From the NCBI RefSeq assembly GCF_024495425.1, contig NZ_JANHJR010000003.1, positions 806,001-870,000 on the forward strand: a stretch of 64,000 bases of DNA, written 5' to 3'. The notes beneath the pieces are model-generated. The model did no database searches. It was not told the origin of the DNA and saw only the letters and a list, made by a program, of their open reading frames with translations. Below, in pieces: positions 43,105 through 51,148 of this stretch. The position numbers and the translations under genes were made by a program. Every line of letters starts with the position of its first letter. Positions within the stretch are counted from its first letter, which is position 1. Origin of the DNA: Haloarchaeobius litoreus. Lineage in GTDB: Archaea; Halobacteriota; Halobacteria; Halobacteriales; Natrialbaceae.

Positions 43105-43693
43105 GCCGTTCGACGAAGACGACGGCTACCGCTGCTGGCTCTCCCCGACTGAACAAGACCAACTCACCAGCTATTATAACACGGAGCCGAAGAAGCGTCT
43201 GGCCGTCGAGTTGATGCTTGACGGCCTCCGGTCAGAAGAAGTACCGAGAGTCGCCACCCGAGACTTCCGGCGCCTCGACGCTGATGAAGAAGCATACAAG
43301 CTGCGTGTCAGAGAAGGCAAAACTGGGTGGCGAGAGTGTCCAGTGAGCAACGAGACCCACACCCTTGCGCAGACGCTGAAGAACGCGCAGAGCGCCACCA
43401 AGGAAGACCCACTCGTCGATGTCTCCGCACGCACCGTACAACGCTGGGTAGCGAACGCAGCCGAAGATTTAGCACAGAGAACGGGGAACGACGACTGGCT
43501 ACACGTCTCGGCCCACGACTGCCGCAGAACGTGGGCTACATCCACGTACTATAGCCTCTCTGCACCGTATTCGTTGGAAGTGATTATGCAGTGGGGCGGC
43601 TGGACTGACGGCGACACGTTCCGAGAAAATTACCTCGGAAAAGAACCAGACCACCTCGCCGTGCAGATGATGGACGAAGCCGGACTGCGATAG
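43094..43693 (+). CDS. Minimal tyrosine recombinase (catalytic domain only)
   Basis: 199 residues, short for the family: it lacks the usual separate core-binding domain. Catalytic signatures are Arg in LMLDGLRSEEV (about residue 46), Lys in VREGKTGWRE, HxxR in SAHDCRRTWAT (about 141), and Tyr in FRENYLG (about 180). The fourth position is Trp rather than His (QWGGWTDG), as in some active enzymes. It could invert DNA, resolve replication products or act in integration. It starts inside the preceding gene. Confidence 0.8.
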   Translation: MQIEPFDEDDGYRCWLSPTEQDQLTSYYNTEPKKRLAVELMLDGLRSEEVPRVATRDFRRLDADEEAYKLRVREGKTGWRECPVSNETHTLAQTLKNAQSATKEDPLVDVSARTVQRWVANAAEDLAQRTGNDDWLHVSAHDCRRTWATSTYYSLSAPYSLEVIMQWGGWTDGDTFRENYLGKEPDHLAVQMMDEAGLR

Positions 43694-43867
43694 CACTCCT
43701 GCTGAGTTACCAGCGCAGGTTGTCTGTGCCGATTGACGGGCCGCGCAGGGCACGCTCTCCCTTCTGAAGCGTATCTCTCTCCCAAACTTCGAAGCCAAAA
43801 AGATGAGTGAGGCTGGACTCCGAGAGAACCGGCTAGAATTATTACCTGATAGTACAGAAACATCAGC

Positions 43868-44515
43868 GTGCAGAACGAGGAGACACTGGAGACACCGACA
43901 GATTCCGACACAGAACCGGAGTCAGAAGAGCAAGCACTCCGGGAAGAACTGTACGACCAGTGCGACGTCTCCAGGTCGACCCAAATCGGCATCAAGTACA
44001 TCCTCCCACTTCTCGAGGGCGTAGTCGACACAGATCACTACGACACTGACACGAGATCTAAGATTCTCGCCGAGATAGCGCTCTTCCAAGCATACACAGA
44101 TGTCCCGAAGTTCAAGATGTTCGTCTGGGCAGCCTTCCTGCTTGGCAGCTACGACCTCTTGCACCCCCTGAATCCAGGAATATACAGCGTCATCTTCCTC
44201 GCGCTAGTCACAATCAACGGATTCGTTTCATCACTTCGTTCACCGTCGATGATGGCCGCAGAGTTGGAAGGTGCGACCGACGAGGACGGGATGCCGGCAG
44301 ATTACCGAGCGAAGGCCTACACCAGTGTGAATACCAACGTTTCGATAGTGCTGTTCGTGTTCGCAGTCGGGATTCAGATTCTGGTGACTGGCGGGTTCGT
44401 GGAAGGGGAATTGATCACGAGGAACATCGCTGAGGGGGATGTTCCTTCAATCGGTACTGCGATAGTGCTGTTATTCTTGCCCGTGATCTGGAGACGCATC
44501 CGCAGAGACGACTAA
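43868..44515 (+). CDS. Multi-span membrane protein
   Basis: 215 residues from GTG at 43868. A long acidic N-terminal region precedes four hydrophobic segments (FKMFVWAAFLLGSYDLL, IYSVIFLALVTINGFVSSL, VSIVLFVFAVGIQILVTGG, IGTAIVLLFLPVIW). The tail is basic (RRIRRDD). Alone between two intergenic gaps. No family recognised. Confidence 0.65.
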   Translation: MQNEETLETPTDSDTEPESEEQALREELYDQCDVSRSTQIGIKYILPLLEGVVDTDHYDTDTRSKILAEIALFQAYTDVPKFKMFVWAAFLLGSYDLLHPLNPGIYSVIFLALVTINGFVSSLRSPSMMAAELEGATDEDGMPADYRAKAYTSVNTNVSIVLFVFAVGIQILVTGGFVEGELITRNIAEGDVPSIGTAIVLLFLPVIWRRIRRDD

Positions 44516-44682
44516 TCCCCAGTACACCCCCGATTCGACATCAAGAAACTGCCTCTCTACTACCACCGAGAGAGAACGTCAGTGCTCCGCCGGCCATAGT
44601 GCCGTAGAGTACTTGATACACATGTATTCCCATTTCTGGTACTGAAAAAATATAGAATAGAAGCAGAACCAATAGTGGGAAC

Positions 44683-44973
44683 TCAGAGCCCTAATGCTAT
44701 TTGCACAGAATCAGGTAACAAATCCGAAAGCTGTTCCGATGTCCCTTTCTCTTCATTTGTTAGAATCTCCATTTGTCTTCGTCTCAGGATTTTGAAAGTC
44801 TCATTCCGGATGTCTTGCGACAATTCGTCCTCATAGAGATTCAACATAACTTCCACCCTGTCGATCTTCCGCAGGTCATGTATCTGGCTGCTAGTTAGTT
44901 CTTTGTCTCGGGATCGGAGAAGCTCTTCATATTTTTCGTCGTCAAGCAGTTCAGAGTCCATATTATCCATCAT
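44683..44973 (-). CDS. Small helical hypothetical protein
   Basis: 96 residues, charged and helical (DEKYEELLRSRDKELTSSQIHDLRKIDRVEVM), with a repeated 'EILxNEEK' style. The base composition is markedly more AT-rich than most of the provirus. No cysteines, no membrane segment. Last gene of the leftward block; unassigned. Confidence 0.55.
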   Translation of the reverse strand: MMDNMDSELLDDEKYEELLRSRDKELTSSQIHDLRKIDRVEVMLNLYEDELSQDIRNETFKILRRRQMEILTNEEKGTSEQLSDLLPDSVQIALGL

Positions 44974-45093
44974 ATTAGGTTCTACATTAAGTCTACTGGA
45001 GTATTGAGCCCTGTAGGCTTACCCAGGAGACGATTCACCGAATATAAGACTGAAAATCCATCCACGAAACCCCTATGATGCGCTATCAAGGCA

Positions 45094-45210
45094 TTAGCCG
45101 TGCCGTTCGCGGAACCGTTCTTTGGAGCAATCGTCGCAAAGCCATTCGTCCGTCTCGGGCTCGTGGCGGGTCGCTGGGTCGCCGCAGACGGCACATTCGT
45201 GGTCAGGCAT
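45094..45210 (-). CDS. Very small zinc-ribbon protein (38 aa)
   Basis: A 38-residue frame with MPDHECAVCGDPATRHE and WLCDDCSKERFRERHG, two CxxC pairs spaced for a single zinc site. Such tiny zinc fingers are common in haloarchaeal viruses. Read directly from the minus strand; ATG at 45210, TAA at 45094. Confidence 0.6.
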   Translation of the reverse strand: MPDHECAVCGDPATRHEPETDEWLCDDCSKERFRERHG

Positions 45211-45248
45211 ACTCAGAAATTCAATCCGGGCTGTCAAAATAGTAGGCA

Positions 45249-45554
45249 TTAGGGGCGGTGCGCGTCCCACAGCTCGGACTTCGCCCAGGAATTGATGCGG
45301 CGTTCTTGAGGATCAAGACGCTCCTTGCCATATTCGTTGAGAATCGATTGGAGCATCCTCCGATCTCGCTTCGTCAGCACGAGATCTCGTCCGATTCTAT
45401 TGAGGAGACGATCGTAGTCAGCTATCCCGGCACCGACTACCCGGCAGTAGTTCACCGCCTCTTTGATAGCCCGTCGCTGACCGTGATTAAACAGGGTTTC
45501 AGGGTCTGCACGCTGCGATTCCAGACGGACGTCCCGAGGGACAGCTGTGCTCAT
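45249..45554 (-). CDS. Hypothetical helical protein
   Basis: 101 residues, basic and helical (NHGQRRAIKEAVNYCRVVGAGIADYDRLLNRIGRDLVLTKRDRRML). The pattern suggests a small DNA- or protein-binding helical domain. The ATG overlaps the stop of the gene before it by 4 nt. Unassigned. Confidence 0.6.
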   Translation of the reverse strand: MSTAVPRDVRLESQRADPETLFNHGQRRAIKEAVNYCRVVGAGIADYDRLLNRIGRDLVLTKRDRRMLQSILNEYGKERLDPQERRINSWAKSELWDAHRP

Positions 45555-45895
45555 CGGGATTCACCGGCGAATTCGCCGAGCCGCTGCTGTGGGGTCTCGA
45601 TCTCGAACGATCTGCGGTCGAAAACCACCGCCTGTGACTTGGCCACGAACTCGGACGTTCCATCAGACTGACTGACCTTCCAGGCTTTTGCGGAGTAGTC
45701 TTCGACGGTAGCGACATACAGCGTCTTACCACCTGCAACCGGTTTCAGGTCGTTGTCGTCAGCCATCCAACCGGGGATGTAGACAACAGTGTCGATGCCT
45801 TTGTTCATCAGTTCAGCAATGACAGCAGCGCCCTTCCCAGAGATTTCTGATGTGGAATCGAGGGTGTCGTAGGATTCGACAGGCACCCGGGTCAT
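45551..45895 (-). CDS. Hypothetical protein, mixed alpha/beta
   Basis: 114 residues starting MTRVPVESYDTLDSTSEISGKGAAVIAELMNKGIDTVVYIPGWMADD. It has a beta-rich centre (GKTLYVATVEDYSAKAWKVSQSDG) and ends in a helix. Coupled by 4-nt overlaps to both neighbours in the leftward operon. No motif recognised. Confidence 0.6.
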   Translation of the reverse strand: MTRVPVESYDTLDSTSEISGKGAAVIAELMNKGIDTVVYIPGWMADDNDLKPVAGGKTLYVATVEDYSAKAWKVSQSDGTSEFVAKSQAVVFDRRSFEIETPQQRLGEFAGESR

Positions 45896-46080
45896 CGACG
45901 GTCACCTTTAAGGAAGTCGGCGAGCCGGGTTTGGTCGCAATCGCTGCATATCCAGCGGTTGTTCCCGATGTCGATTTGTTCACCGACGGTGTCTCGGTCG
46001 GTGTTGCACGCGGCGCAGAAGAGTTTGCGCCGGAGGCGTTTCACGTTCTTCTCCGTTGTTTCGTTGAGTGTTCGGCTCAT
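45892..46080 (-). CDS. Small zinc-ribbon protein
   Basis: 62 residues. ATG at 46080 (MSRTLNETTEKNVKRLRRKLFCAACN) gives a basic helix and a zinc ribbon with CAAC near residue 22 and CSDC near residue 46. A longer frame would run back through the tRNA-like sequence and is rejected. It overlaps the next gene by 4 nt. Confidence 0.65.
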   Translation of the reverse strand: MSRTLNETTEKNVKRLRRKLFCAACNTDRDTVGEQIDIGNNRWICSDCDQTRLADFLKGDRR

Positions 46081-46120
46081 ATGTGGAGGGGTGACGAAGC
46101 GGGGACACGCTTCGTCGAAG

Positions 46121-46182
46121 TGCCCTACGCCGGATTCGAACCGACGACACGCCGCCAGGAGGGCAAGAGAGAGTCGTAGAAC
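46121..46182 (-). other. tRNA-like sequence (short, degenerate or partial)
   Basis: On the minus strand the 3' part looks like a tRNA end: GTCGG-TTCGAAT-CCGGC forms a T arm, then GTAGGGC and A. A GTTCTAC 62 nt upstream pairs with GTAGGGC, allowing two G-U pairs. The middle is only about 31 nt, too short for a normal D arm, so this is not a complete tRNA. It may be a captured tRNA 3' end, an old attachment site or a chance fold. It occupies the gap between two genes of the leftward operon. Confidence 0.3.
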
Positions 46183-46189
46183 CGACCGG

Positions 46190-46615
46190 TTAGTCCGAAA
46201 CGAGGATGTCTGTGCCTTCAAGCGATTCCTCGAGAGTCGGGTGGTCGTCTGTGTTGTCGATAACGGTGACGTGGTCGGTTTCAGTCACGTCCGGCCCATC
46301 TTCGTCGCCGTGGGCGTCTCGAAGGCGGAAATCGTCTTTGTGGATGCCGAAGGCACGTTCGGCGTCCAGCACAATCTCGTTCTGATGGCTGTCTGAGTGG
46401 GACGGCCTGTCGCCCGCGCCGAGGTCAACATCGACTGTCCAGCCATCGTTCGGTGTTTGTCGGAGGAGCTGAACGCGGGCCACGTTGTCACCTTCCATTT
46501 GTAGTTGTATTCTCGCACAGTGCTCTGAGTGTTCGTAAATACGCTCTGAGTCGCGATCGTAGATGACGCTCCAGGAATCGCAGAGAGGGACTGAGGAATC
46601 GTAATTTCGCGACAT
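46190..46615 (-). CDS. Hypothetical acidic protein
   Basis: 141 residues starting MSRNYDSSVPLCDSWSVIYD, with a beta-rich middle (ARVQLLRQTPNDGWTVDVDLG) and a strongly acidic C-terminus (DAHGDEDGPDVTETDH, TLEESLEGTDILVSD). The ATG at 46615 overlaps the stop of the preceding gene (TAATG). No family recognised. Confidence 0.6.
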   Translation of the reverse strand: MSRNYDSSVPLCDSWSVIYDRDSERIYEHSEHCARIQLQMEGDNVARVQLLRQTPNDGWTVDVDLGAGDRPSHSDSHQNEIVLDAERAFGIHKDDFRLRDAHGDEDGPDVTETDHVTVIDNTDDHPTLEESLEGTDILVSD

Positions 46616-47037
46616 TAGCAATCACCCTCTGGCGGTTCGGTGGCCGGTGCGTCCCATACTGGGACGTCCATGCGACGGGCGTTCAGGTACCGATTACGCT
46701 CGTCGGACAGATAGTGAATCCAGCGTGCTTTCGCTTCTCGATAGCTCTCCCGGATGCCGTCAGGAGTTTCCGGGGCTGCACCGAAAGTGCCGTAGACCTT
46801 GTCTTTCCAGCGGATGTTTTCGTTGCCGGCCAGTTTGGTGACGCCGCCAACGTCGATCTCGCCGTTGCCTTCGTAGCTGACGGCGACGATGTGCCGTTCA
46901 TGGATGTCTCGCGGGTCTTTCTGTGGGATGTCGCGAGAGAGTTCTTCGGCTTTTTCGTCGGAGAGAGAGTGGTTGCGGAGGGATTCGATTTTCGCTTCGA
47001 TGGTGTCGATTTCGTCTTGGTACTTCTTGTCTGTCAT
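46615..47037 (-). CDS. Hypothetical protein with N-terminal coiled coil
   Basis: 140 residues starting MTDKKYQDEIDTIEAKIESL, with a beta-rich core (HIVAVSYEGNGEIDVGGV) and a Trp-rich C-terminus (ARWIHYLSDERNRYL). ATG at 47037 is chosen over one at 47058: a TATA element (CCTTTTATT, about 47064-47073) lies at the right distance only for the former. First gene of the leftward operon ending near 45094. Confidence 0.6.
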   Translation of the reverse strand: MTDKKYQDEIDTIEAKIESLRNHSLSDEKAEELSRDIPQKDPRDIHERHIVAVSYEGNGEIDVGGVTKLAGNENIRWKDKVYGTFGAAPETPDGIRESYREAKARWIHYLSDERNRYLNARRMDVPVWDAPATEPPEGDC

Positions 47038-47144
47038 TGCAATTAGTTCTAAAGACATGTGTAAATAAAAGGGTTTGGTCTATAGCGTAATCCAATTAAT
47101 TCATGGACAAAACTACTAAATGCATGCACGCACAAACATCCTGT

Positions 47145-47414
47145 ATGAAAGACCGCGGAATACTAACCGAACGCGACCGAGAAATCCTCCAACACGACCC
47201 CACAAACGACCGTCGACCAGTCATCAGATCTCACGTCCGAAAACGCATCGAGCGCTTAGAACAGGATTTAGAAATTCTAGATGAGGAAGAACCAGAATTG
47301 GCCGACCAGCTGCGAGAACAACTTTGTATCGGGACGCAACACGCAGCTGTGATGGACGTCCTCGACGACATCCAGAGAGAACTAGAGGCCGTGCACGAGG
47401 ACGTAAAGGATTAG
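47145..47414 (+). CDS. Small helical protein of a haloarchaeal family (DRGILT... type)
   Basis: 89 residues. MKDRGILTERDREILQHDP at the N-terminus resembles a widespread haloarchaeal family of unknown function whose members open with RGILTxxDRxYL. A coiled coil follows (RSHVRKRIERLEQDLEILDEEE). A longer start at 47103 is possible. Divergent from the leftward operon, sharing a control region at 47038-47144. Possibly a regulator. Confidence 0.65.
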   Translation: MKDRGILTERDREILQHDPTNDRRPVIRSHVRKRIERLEQDLEILDEEEPELADQLREQLCIGTQHAAVMDVLDDIQRELEAVHEDVKD

Positions 47415-47471
47415 CGTCAGATAAGCTCGAAAACCATACCATTAGTGTGTCTGCACTGTCACAGGCGCACT

Positions 47472-48320
47472 ATGGACGATTGGCCCCGCCCGTCAGAAGA
47501 AGAACTGCCGGACATGTACGAAGACATCGACGAGATGGCCCGAACCGCAGAGCAGGAATTGCGAAACCACTTCACTATCGAAGATCATCCCGAAGAGCGC
47601 ATTCAATTCGGCGAGGCCACACCTGAAGACTTCCTGAACGCAATCGACGCTGACCACGCGGCGATGATTGCCCTGTTTCAGAAAATCGCCGGACTGCCCG
47701 ACCGCGAGTTCGAACGACAGTACGGCGTGCGCGGCCTCGGTTCCCGATTTCGCGACCGGAAATCCTCTCTGAAAGATGTCGAAGACGCACAGACGTTCGC
47801 CGAAGCGTTAGCGGAGTTGATGCCGGAGTCGCTGTCTCTGGAAGCGGCGTTGTTTGCGTTCTACAAAGCCTGGGAGGGCGACCAGCGCCGGTTCTACCGA
47901 ATGCGGTATGAGGACGAGTTCCTGGAGTTCCTGAACGAGGAAGGGTACGAGGCGTGGAAGGGCAACAGCTTGCCGGGCGAGCCCGACATCGTCATCCCTG
48001 ATTCGGAGCCGTTTCACGTGATTGGCGAGATTCGAGTAATTCAGCAGAAGGACAAGCAGAAACGATTCAAGGAGTTCCGAACTGAAGCGCACGAAGCCCA
48101 TACGAATTTTGACAATATCCACTTCGTTGTGGTGGCGAACCTTGGACGTCAGTATCTCGAAGGCCACGGTCGAGAGACGGTGAGGAGCGAGATCAATAAG
48201 GACGGGGCGTCAGAGATAGATGCGGTGTTCTTCCATGATGAGCGTGACGAGTTCATTGAGCAGTTAGAGGAGTGGGATGTTCCGGAGAACGCCCAACAGT
48301 CGTTGTCGGAACTCGAGTGA
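47472..48320 (+). CDS. Putative Type II restriction endonuclease
   Basis: 282 residues from ATG at 47472. The C-terminal half carries a PD-(D/E)XK-like core: GEPDIVIPDSEPFHVIGEIRV (about residues 168-188), then IQQKDKQKRFKEFRTEAHEAH and FDNIHFVVVANLGRQYL. The last catalytic residue is Arg or displaced Lys (EIRV...KDK) rather than a standard ExK. The N-terminal half is helical. It lies 41 bp upstream of an adenine methyltransferase, which suggests it is the cognate nuclease. I do not recognise the family. Confidence 0.6.
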   Translation: MDDWPRPSEEELPDMYEDIDEMARTAEQELRNHFTIEDHPEERIQFGEATPEDFLNAIDADHAAMIALFQKIAGLPDREFERQYGVRGLGSRFRDRKSSLKDVEDAQTFAEALAELMPESLSLEAALFAFYKAWEGDQRRFYRMRYEDEFLEFLNEEGYEAWKGNSLPGEPDIVIPDSEPFHVIGEIRVIQQKDKQKRFKEFRTEAHEAHTNFDNIHFVVVANLGRQYLEGHGRETVRSEINKDGASEIDAVFFHDERDEFIEQLEEWDVPENAQQSLSELE

Positions 48321-48361
48321 TAAATACCTTTAAGTAGTGTCGCTGGGGTATTGCTGAACGA

Positions 48362-49729
48362 ATGAAAGGGCACGTCCCCACACCGGACGACCTCGCCGAC
48401 CACATGGTTGCGAAGTTATTCGACGGCCACGAACCCACAGAGGGCGATACACTTCTCTACCCAGGCTGTGGGACTGGCCCGTTCGTTGCTGCCGTCCACC
48501 GTTACTGCGACGCGAACGACCTGCCTGTACCGGACGGCGTCGGTGTCGAACTTGACCCAAAGCATCTTACCAAAGCCCGCGAGAACCACGCCAACAAGAA
48601 CGTCGAACTGCTGGAACGTGACTTCCTTGACGACTCGATTCTGGAGGACTTCAGCGAGTTCGACTATATCATCGCCAATCCACCATACGTCCCGATTGAA
48701 GGACTCAGCGAGGAGGAGAAAGAAGATTATAAAGCCAGGTTTGACACCGCAGAGGGACGCTTCGATCTGTTCGTCCTGTTCTACGAACAGGCACTCAAAC
48801 TTCTAGCCGATGGTGGGAGGCTGTCTTTCATCACGCCGGAGAAGTTCGAATACACTAGCACAACTGCACCGCTCCGGCGGATTCTTTCGACGTACGACAT
48901 CGAGGAAATCGAGCACGTCGACGAAGACTCGTTCGGCGATCTGGTCACTTTCCCCGTCATCACTACCGTCAACAACACCGAACCGACGGATACCCGCATC
49001 ATCACTCGCGAAGGTGACGAACGCACCGTCTCCCTGCCTTCAGACGGTTCCAGCTGGGCGGCAACAGTCCGAGGCGGTGCTCCTGACATTGACTCCGGTG
49101 TCACCCTCGGCGACGTGTGCGAACGCATCAGCTGTGGTGTGGCGACCGGCGCAGACAGCGTGTTCGTGGTCGATGAAGACGAAGTACCACCCCAGTTGGA
49201 GGAATGGACGTACCCGACGACCTCCGGGAAGCAACTCCGGATCAACGACGGGCCCGACAGTGGCCAAGTCTTCATCAGTGCATACGATGAACACGGGAGT
49301 CTGACGTCCGAGGATGAACTCGGGGCGTTCGGTGATTGGGCCGACCTGCACAGGGAGCGTCTCGAAGACCGGTCATGCTACAAGAAGGGGAAGCGTGCTT
49401 GGTACGCTTGGCACGAGAACCCACCAATGGAGGACATCCTCCAGCCGAAGATCGTTTGCAAGGACATTACTGAATCGCCACACTTCTGGCGCGACGACAC
49501 TGGTGAGGTTGTACCGAGACACAGCGTCTATTACCTGATTCCGGAAGATTCGGTAGAACTGGATGAGCTTCAGGAGTATCTGAACGGGCCGGATGCATCG
49601 GCGTGGTTAGAGGCGAATTGCCAGCGCGCGGCGAACGGATTCCTGCGTATGCAATCGACTGTGCTGAAGCAACTTCCGGTTCCACAGGAGTTCGGTGAGT
49701 CCCGCCAGGCGAAACTCACTGAACTGTGA
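48362..49729 (+). CDS. DNA adenine N6-methyltransferase (TaqI/Eco57I-like)
   Basis: 455 residues. Motif I is YPGCGTGPFVAAV (SAM binding, near residue 34) and motif IV is IANPPYVPIEG (near residue 104), marking an N6-adenine enzyme. A C-terminal target-recognition domain resembles the TaqI specificity fold (RISCGVATGADSVFV, FLRMQSTVLKQLPVP). It has its own promoter: TAAATACCTTTAAG at 48321-48335 is about 27 bp upstream, so the methylase can be made independently. The target may be CTAG, as for related haloarchaeal methylases; this is inference. Protects the provirus or pairs with the nuclease. Confidence 0.85.
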   Translation: MKGHVPTPDDLADHMVAKLFDGHEPTEGDTLLYPGCGTGPFVAAVHRYCDANDLPVPDGVGVELDPKHLTKARENHANKNVELLERDFLDDSILEDFSEFDYIIANPPYVPIEGLSEEEKEDYKARFDTAEGRFDLFVLFYEQALKLLADGGRLSFITPEKFEYTSTTAPLRRILSTYDIEEIEHVDEDSFGDLVTFPVITTVNNTEPTDTRIITREGDERTVSLPSDGSSWAATVRGGAPDIDSGVTLGDVCERISCGVATGADSVFVVDEDEVPPQLEEWTYPTTSGKQLRINDGPDSGQVFISAYDEHGSLTSEDELGAFGDWADLHRERLEDRSCYKKGKRAWYAWHENPPMEDILQPKIVCKDITESPHFWRDDTGEVVPRHSVYYLIPEDSVELDELQEYLNGPDASAWLEANCQRAANGFLRMQSTVLKQLPVPQEFGESRQAKLTEL

Positions 49730-49731
49730 CG

Positions 49732-49971
49732 ATGCAGCGATTCGCCGAGGGTGAACGCGTTCGCGTCGACATCCCGGACGAGAGCGACCCGGATCATGAA
49801 CGGTGGCACGGTACCGAAGGTACCGTCGTCGATATCCGGGAGGACGATGCAGGGATGGAGACCGGCGACGAACGCGATAGCATTGAGTATCGGGTCGAGA
49901 GCGACGGTGGGGAGTCGATGTGGTTCCGCTGGCGCGACGTCCGACCCTCTCTCGAAGGTAGCGACTGTTAG
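49732..49971 (+). CDS. Small SH3/KOW-like protein
   Basis: 79 residues starting MQRFAEGERVRVDIPDE, with short beta strands (GTEGTVVDIRED, SIEYRVESDGG, WFRWRDVRPSL), as in KOW/SH3-type barrels. It starts 2 bp after the methylase stop, so is co-transcribed with the restriction-modification pair. A GTG within the methylase stop is an alternative start. Role unknown. Confidence 0.55.
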   Translation: MQRFAEGERVRVDIPDESDPDHERWHGTEGTVVDIREDDAGMETGDERDSIEYRVESDGGESMWFRWRDVRPSLEGSDC

Positions 49972-50336
49972 TCGAGTTTGCTTTCGAACGCTGTGTGGGC
50001 TCGATGTAGCGAGAACAGTTCTGGACGCACAGTCGCGATCTTTGCTTGGCAGTCGTAGTCTACGACTCCAATACCATCGTCAGTACTCAGGACACACATA
50101 TGATTCTGTACGAGCGCAACGTAGCACGCAGTCCTGTTAGTGCCGTCCGACAACCTGTCTGCTAGCGTACCGACCGGCACGTCGTCCCCAACGTCAGACT
50201 CGGCAAGGAACTCGATGACGCGCCGTCTACGTTCGTTAGATAGCGCTCGATAGGCGTCCTCTGGATTGATCGATGTAGTCGCAGGGGTGTCGGTCTGTTG
50301 CGATACGGTGTCTCTGATTCTGTCAAGCAGACGCAT
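49968..50336 (-). CDS. Winged-helix DNA-binding protein (DUF7344-like)
   Basis: 122 residues. The segment AYRALSNERRRRVIEFLAES, followed by VPVGTLADRLSDG, is the typical haloarchaeal winged-helix opening of the DUF7344 type, and CYVALVQNHMCVL forms helix 3 and wing. ATG at 50336 is chosen because a TATA element (TTTATACC, 50371-50378) would lie too close to an upstream ATG at 50363. A CTAG site sits inside this promoter. Likely a provirus regulator. Confidence 0.75.
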   Translation of the reverse strand: MRLLDRIRDTVSQQTDTPATTSINPEDAYRALSNERRRRVIEFLAESDVGDDVPVGTLADRLSDGTNRTACYVALVQNHMCVLSTDDGIGVVDYDCQAKIATVRPELFSLHRAHTAFESKLD

Positions 50337-50394
50337 CAATTCCCTCTGTCCGAGTCTGCGCAACGGCTAGGTATAAAAGCGAAGACCAGGTCTC

Positions 50395-50718
50395 TTACCA
50401 AGCGTTTTCGACCAGTTCGTCTTCCGCGCACACATCACACACCGGCGCATCGACCGACTCAATCTCCTCGTCGTGGCGAGAGGTTTCGCCGCCCAGATGT
50501 TGCCATCCAAAATTAGTAATATGCACGTATTCGTGGCCGAGACCGCCTCGATCTACCATATTTAGTTCCTTGAGATTCGACAGGGCTTCCCGGTGCCGGT
50601 CAGAGTCGTAACCTCCGCCCACCCGCTCTCTTACCAATCGTTTGAGTCGATGGGAGTCGATGGGGTCATACCAGGCGACCACCCGTAGCATCGCGAGCTC
50701 GACACTCTCAGAGGGCAT
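50395..50718 (-). CDS. Winged-helix-like regulator with C-terminal zinc site
   Basis: 107 residues. ELAMLRVVAWYDPIDSHRLKRLV, RHREALSNLKELNMVDRG and EYVHITNFGWQHLG form a winged helix with a wing strand, as in haloarchaeal viral repressors. The C-terminus has a CDVC pair. ATG at 50718 is supported by a TATA element (TATACAT) 27 bp upstream. Probably a repressor or early regulator; in the same orientation as the gene at 49968. Confidence 0.7.
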   Translation of the reverse strand: MPSESVELAMLRVVAWYDPIDSHRLKRLVRERVGGGYDSDRHREALSNLKELNMVDRGGLGHEYVHITNFGWQHLGGETSRHDEEIESVDAPVCDVCAEDELVENAW

Positions 50719-50804
50719 ACCCCAGGGTTCGATGGGGAGAGAGTATGTATACGACCACCCTAAACCAGTCAAAAGAGTGACTAATGGCAGCCTAAATCCG
50801 GTCG

Positions 50805-50957
50805 CTATCGACGAATCGGCAGAATCGAAGAGGCTGAATCAAAGAGCGATTGCCAACGAGAGTCGTCCCGGCACTGGGGACAGCGATATGTAGCCGCATT
50901 CTCCTTCTCGATCAAAACTAACCGTGTGTCGCAGTGAGCACACGCTAAAAACGTCAC
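50805..50957 (-). CDS. Small zinc-ribbon protein (50 aa)
   Basis: GTG start at 50957 overlapping the TGA of the gene upstream (GTGA). The product begins VTFLACAHCDTRLVLIEKENA and continues YRCPQCRDDSRW, giving two CxxC pairs. A longer ATG start exists but would bypass the coupling. Unassigned, probably a nucleic-acid-binding peptide. Confidence 0.6.
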   Translation of the reverse strand: MTFLACAHCDTRLVLIEKENAATYRCPQCRDDSRWQSLFDSASSILPIRR

Positions 50958-51148
50958 CCGGCACCACCCCGGTCTTGGTCGCAGCTGGGGCACACCCACG
51001 GATTCTGAATCGATTCTTCTTCCACGAACTGCCTGAGGATGCGAAGACCATCAGCGACGTCACCACACACGCTGCATGTGACAGGGTTCCGCTCGCTCGA
51101 CGCGATCTCTTCGACCAACGCACGCTCGACTTCCTGACCATTATTCAT
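50954..51148 (-). CDS. Small zinc-ribbon protein (64 aa)
   Basis: 64 residues: a charged helix (MNNGQEVERALVEEIASSERNP), then CSVCG and CPSCDQD CxxC pairs about 29 residues apart. First of two overlapping zinc-ribbon genes. An AT-rich promoter (GTGATATAACAAATG) precedes the ATG. Unassigned. Confidence 0.6.
   Translation of the reverse strand: MNNGQEVERALVEEIASSERNPVTCSVCGDVADGLRILRQFVEEESIQNPWVCPSCDQDRGGAG

Noticed and set aside
43803-44024. Frame starting MSEAGLREN, resembling the last residues (DEAGLR) of the second recombinase
   Set aside because: The match is only a few residues. The frame conflicts with the better membrane-protein gene at 43868, although a decayed recombinase end cannot be fully excluded.
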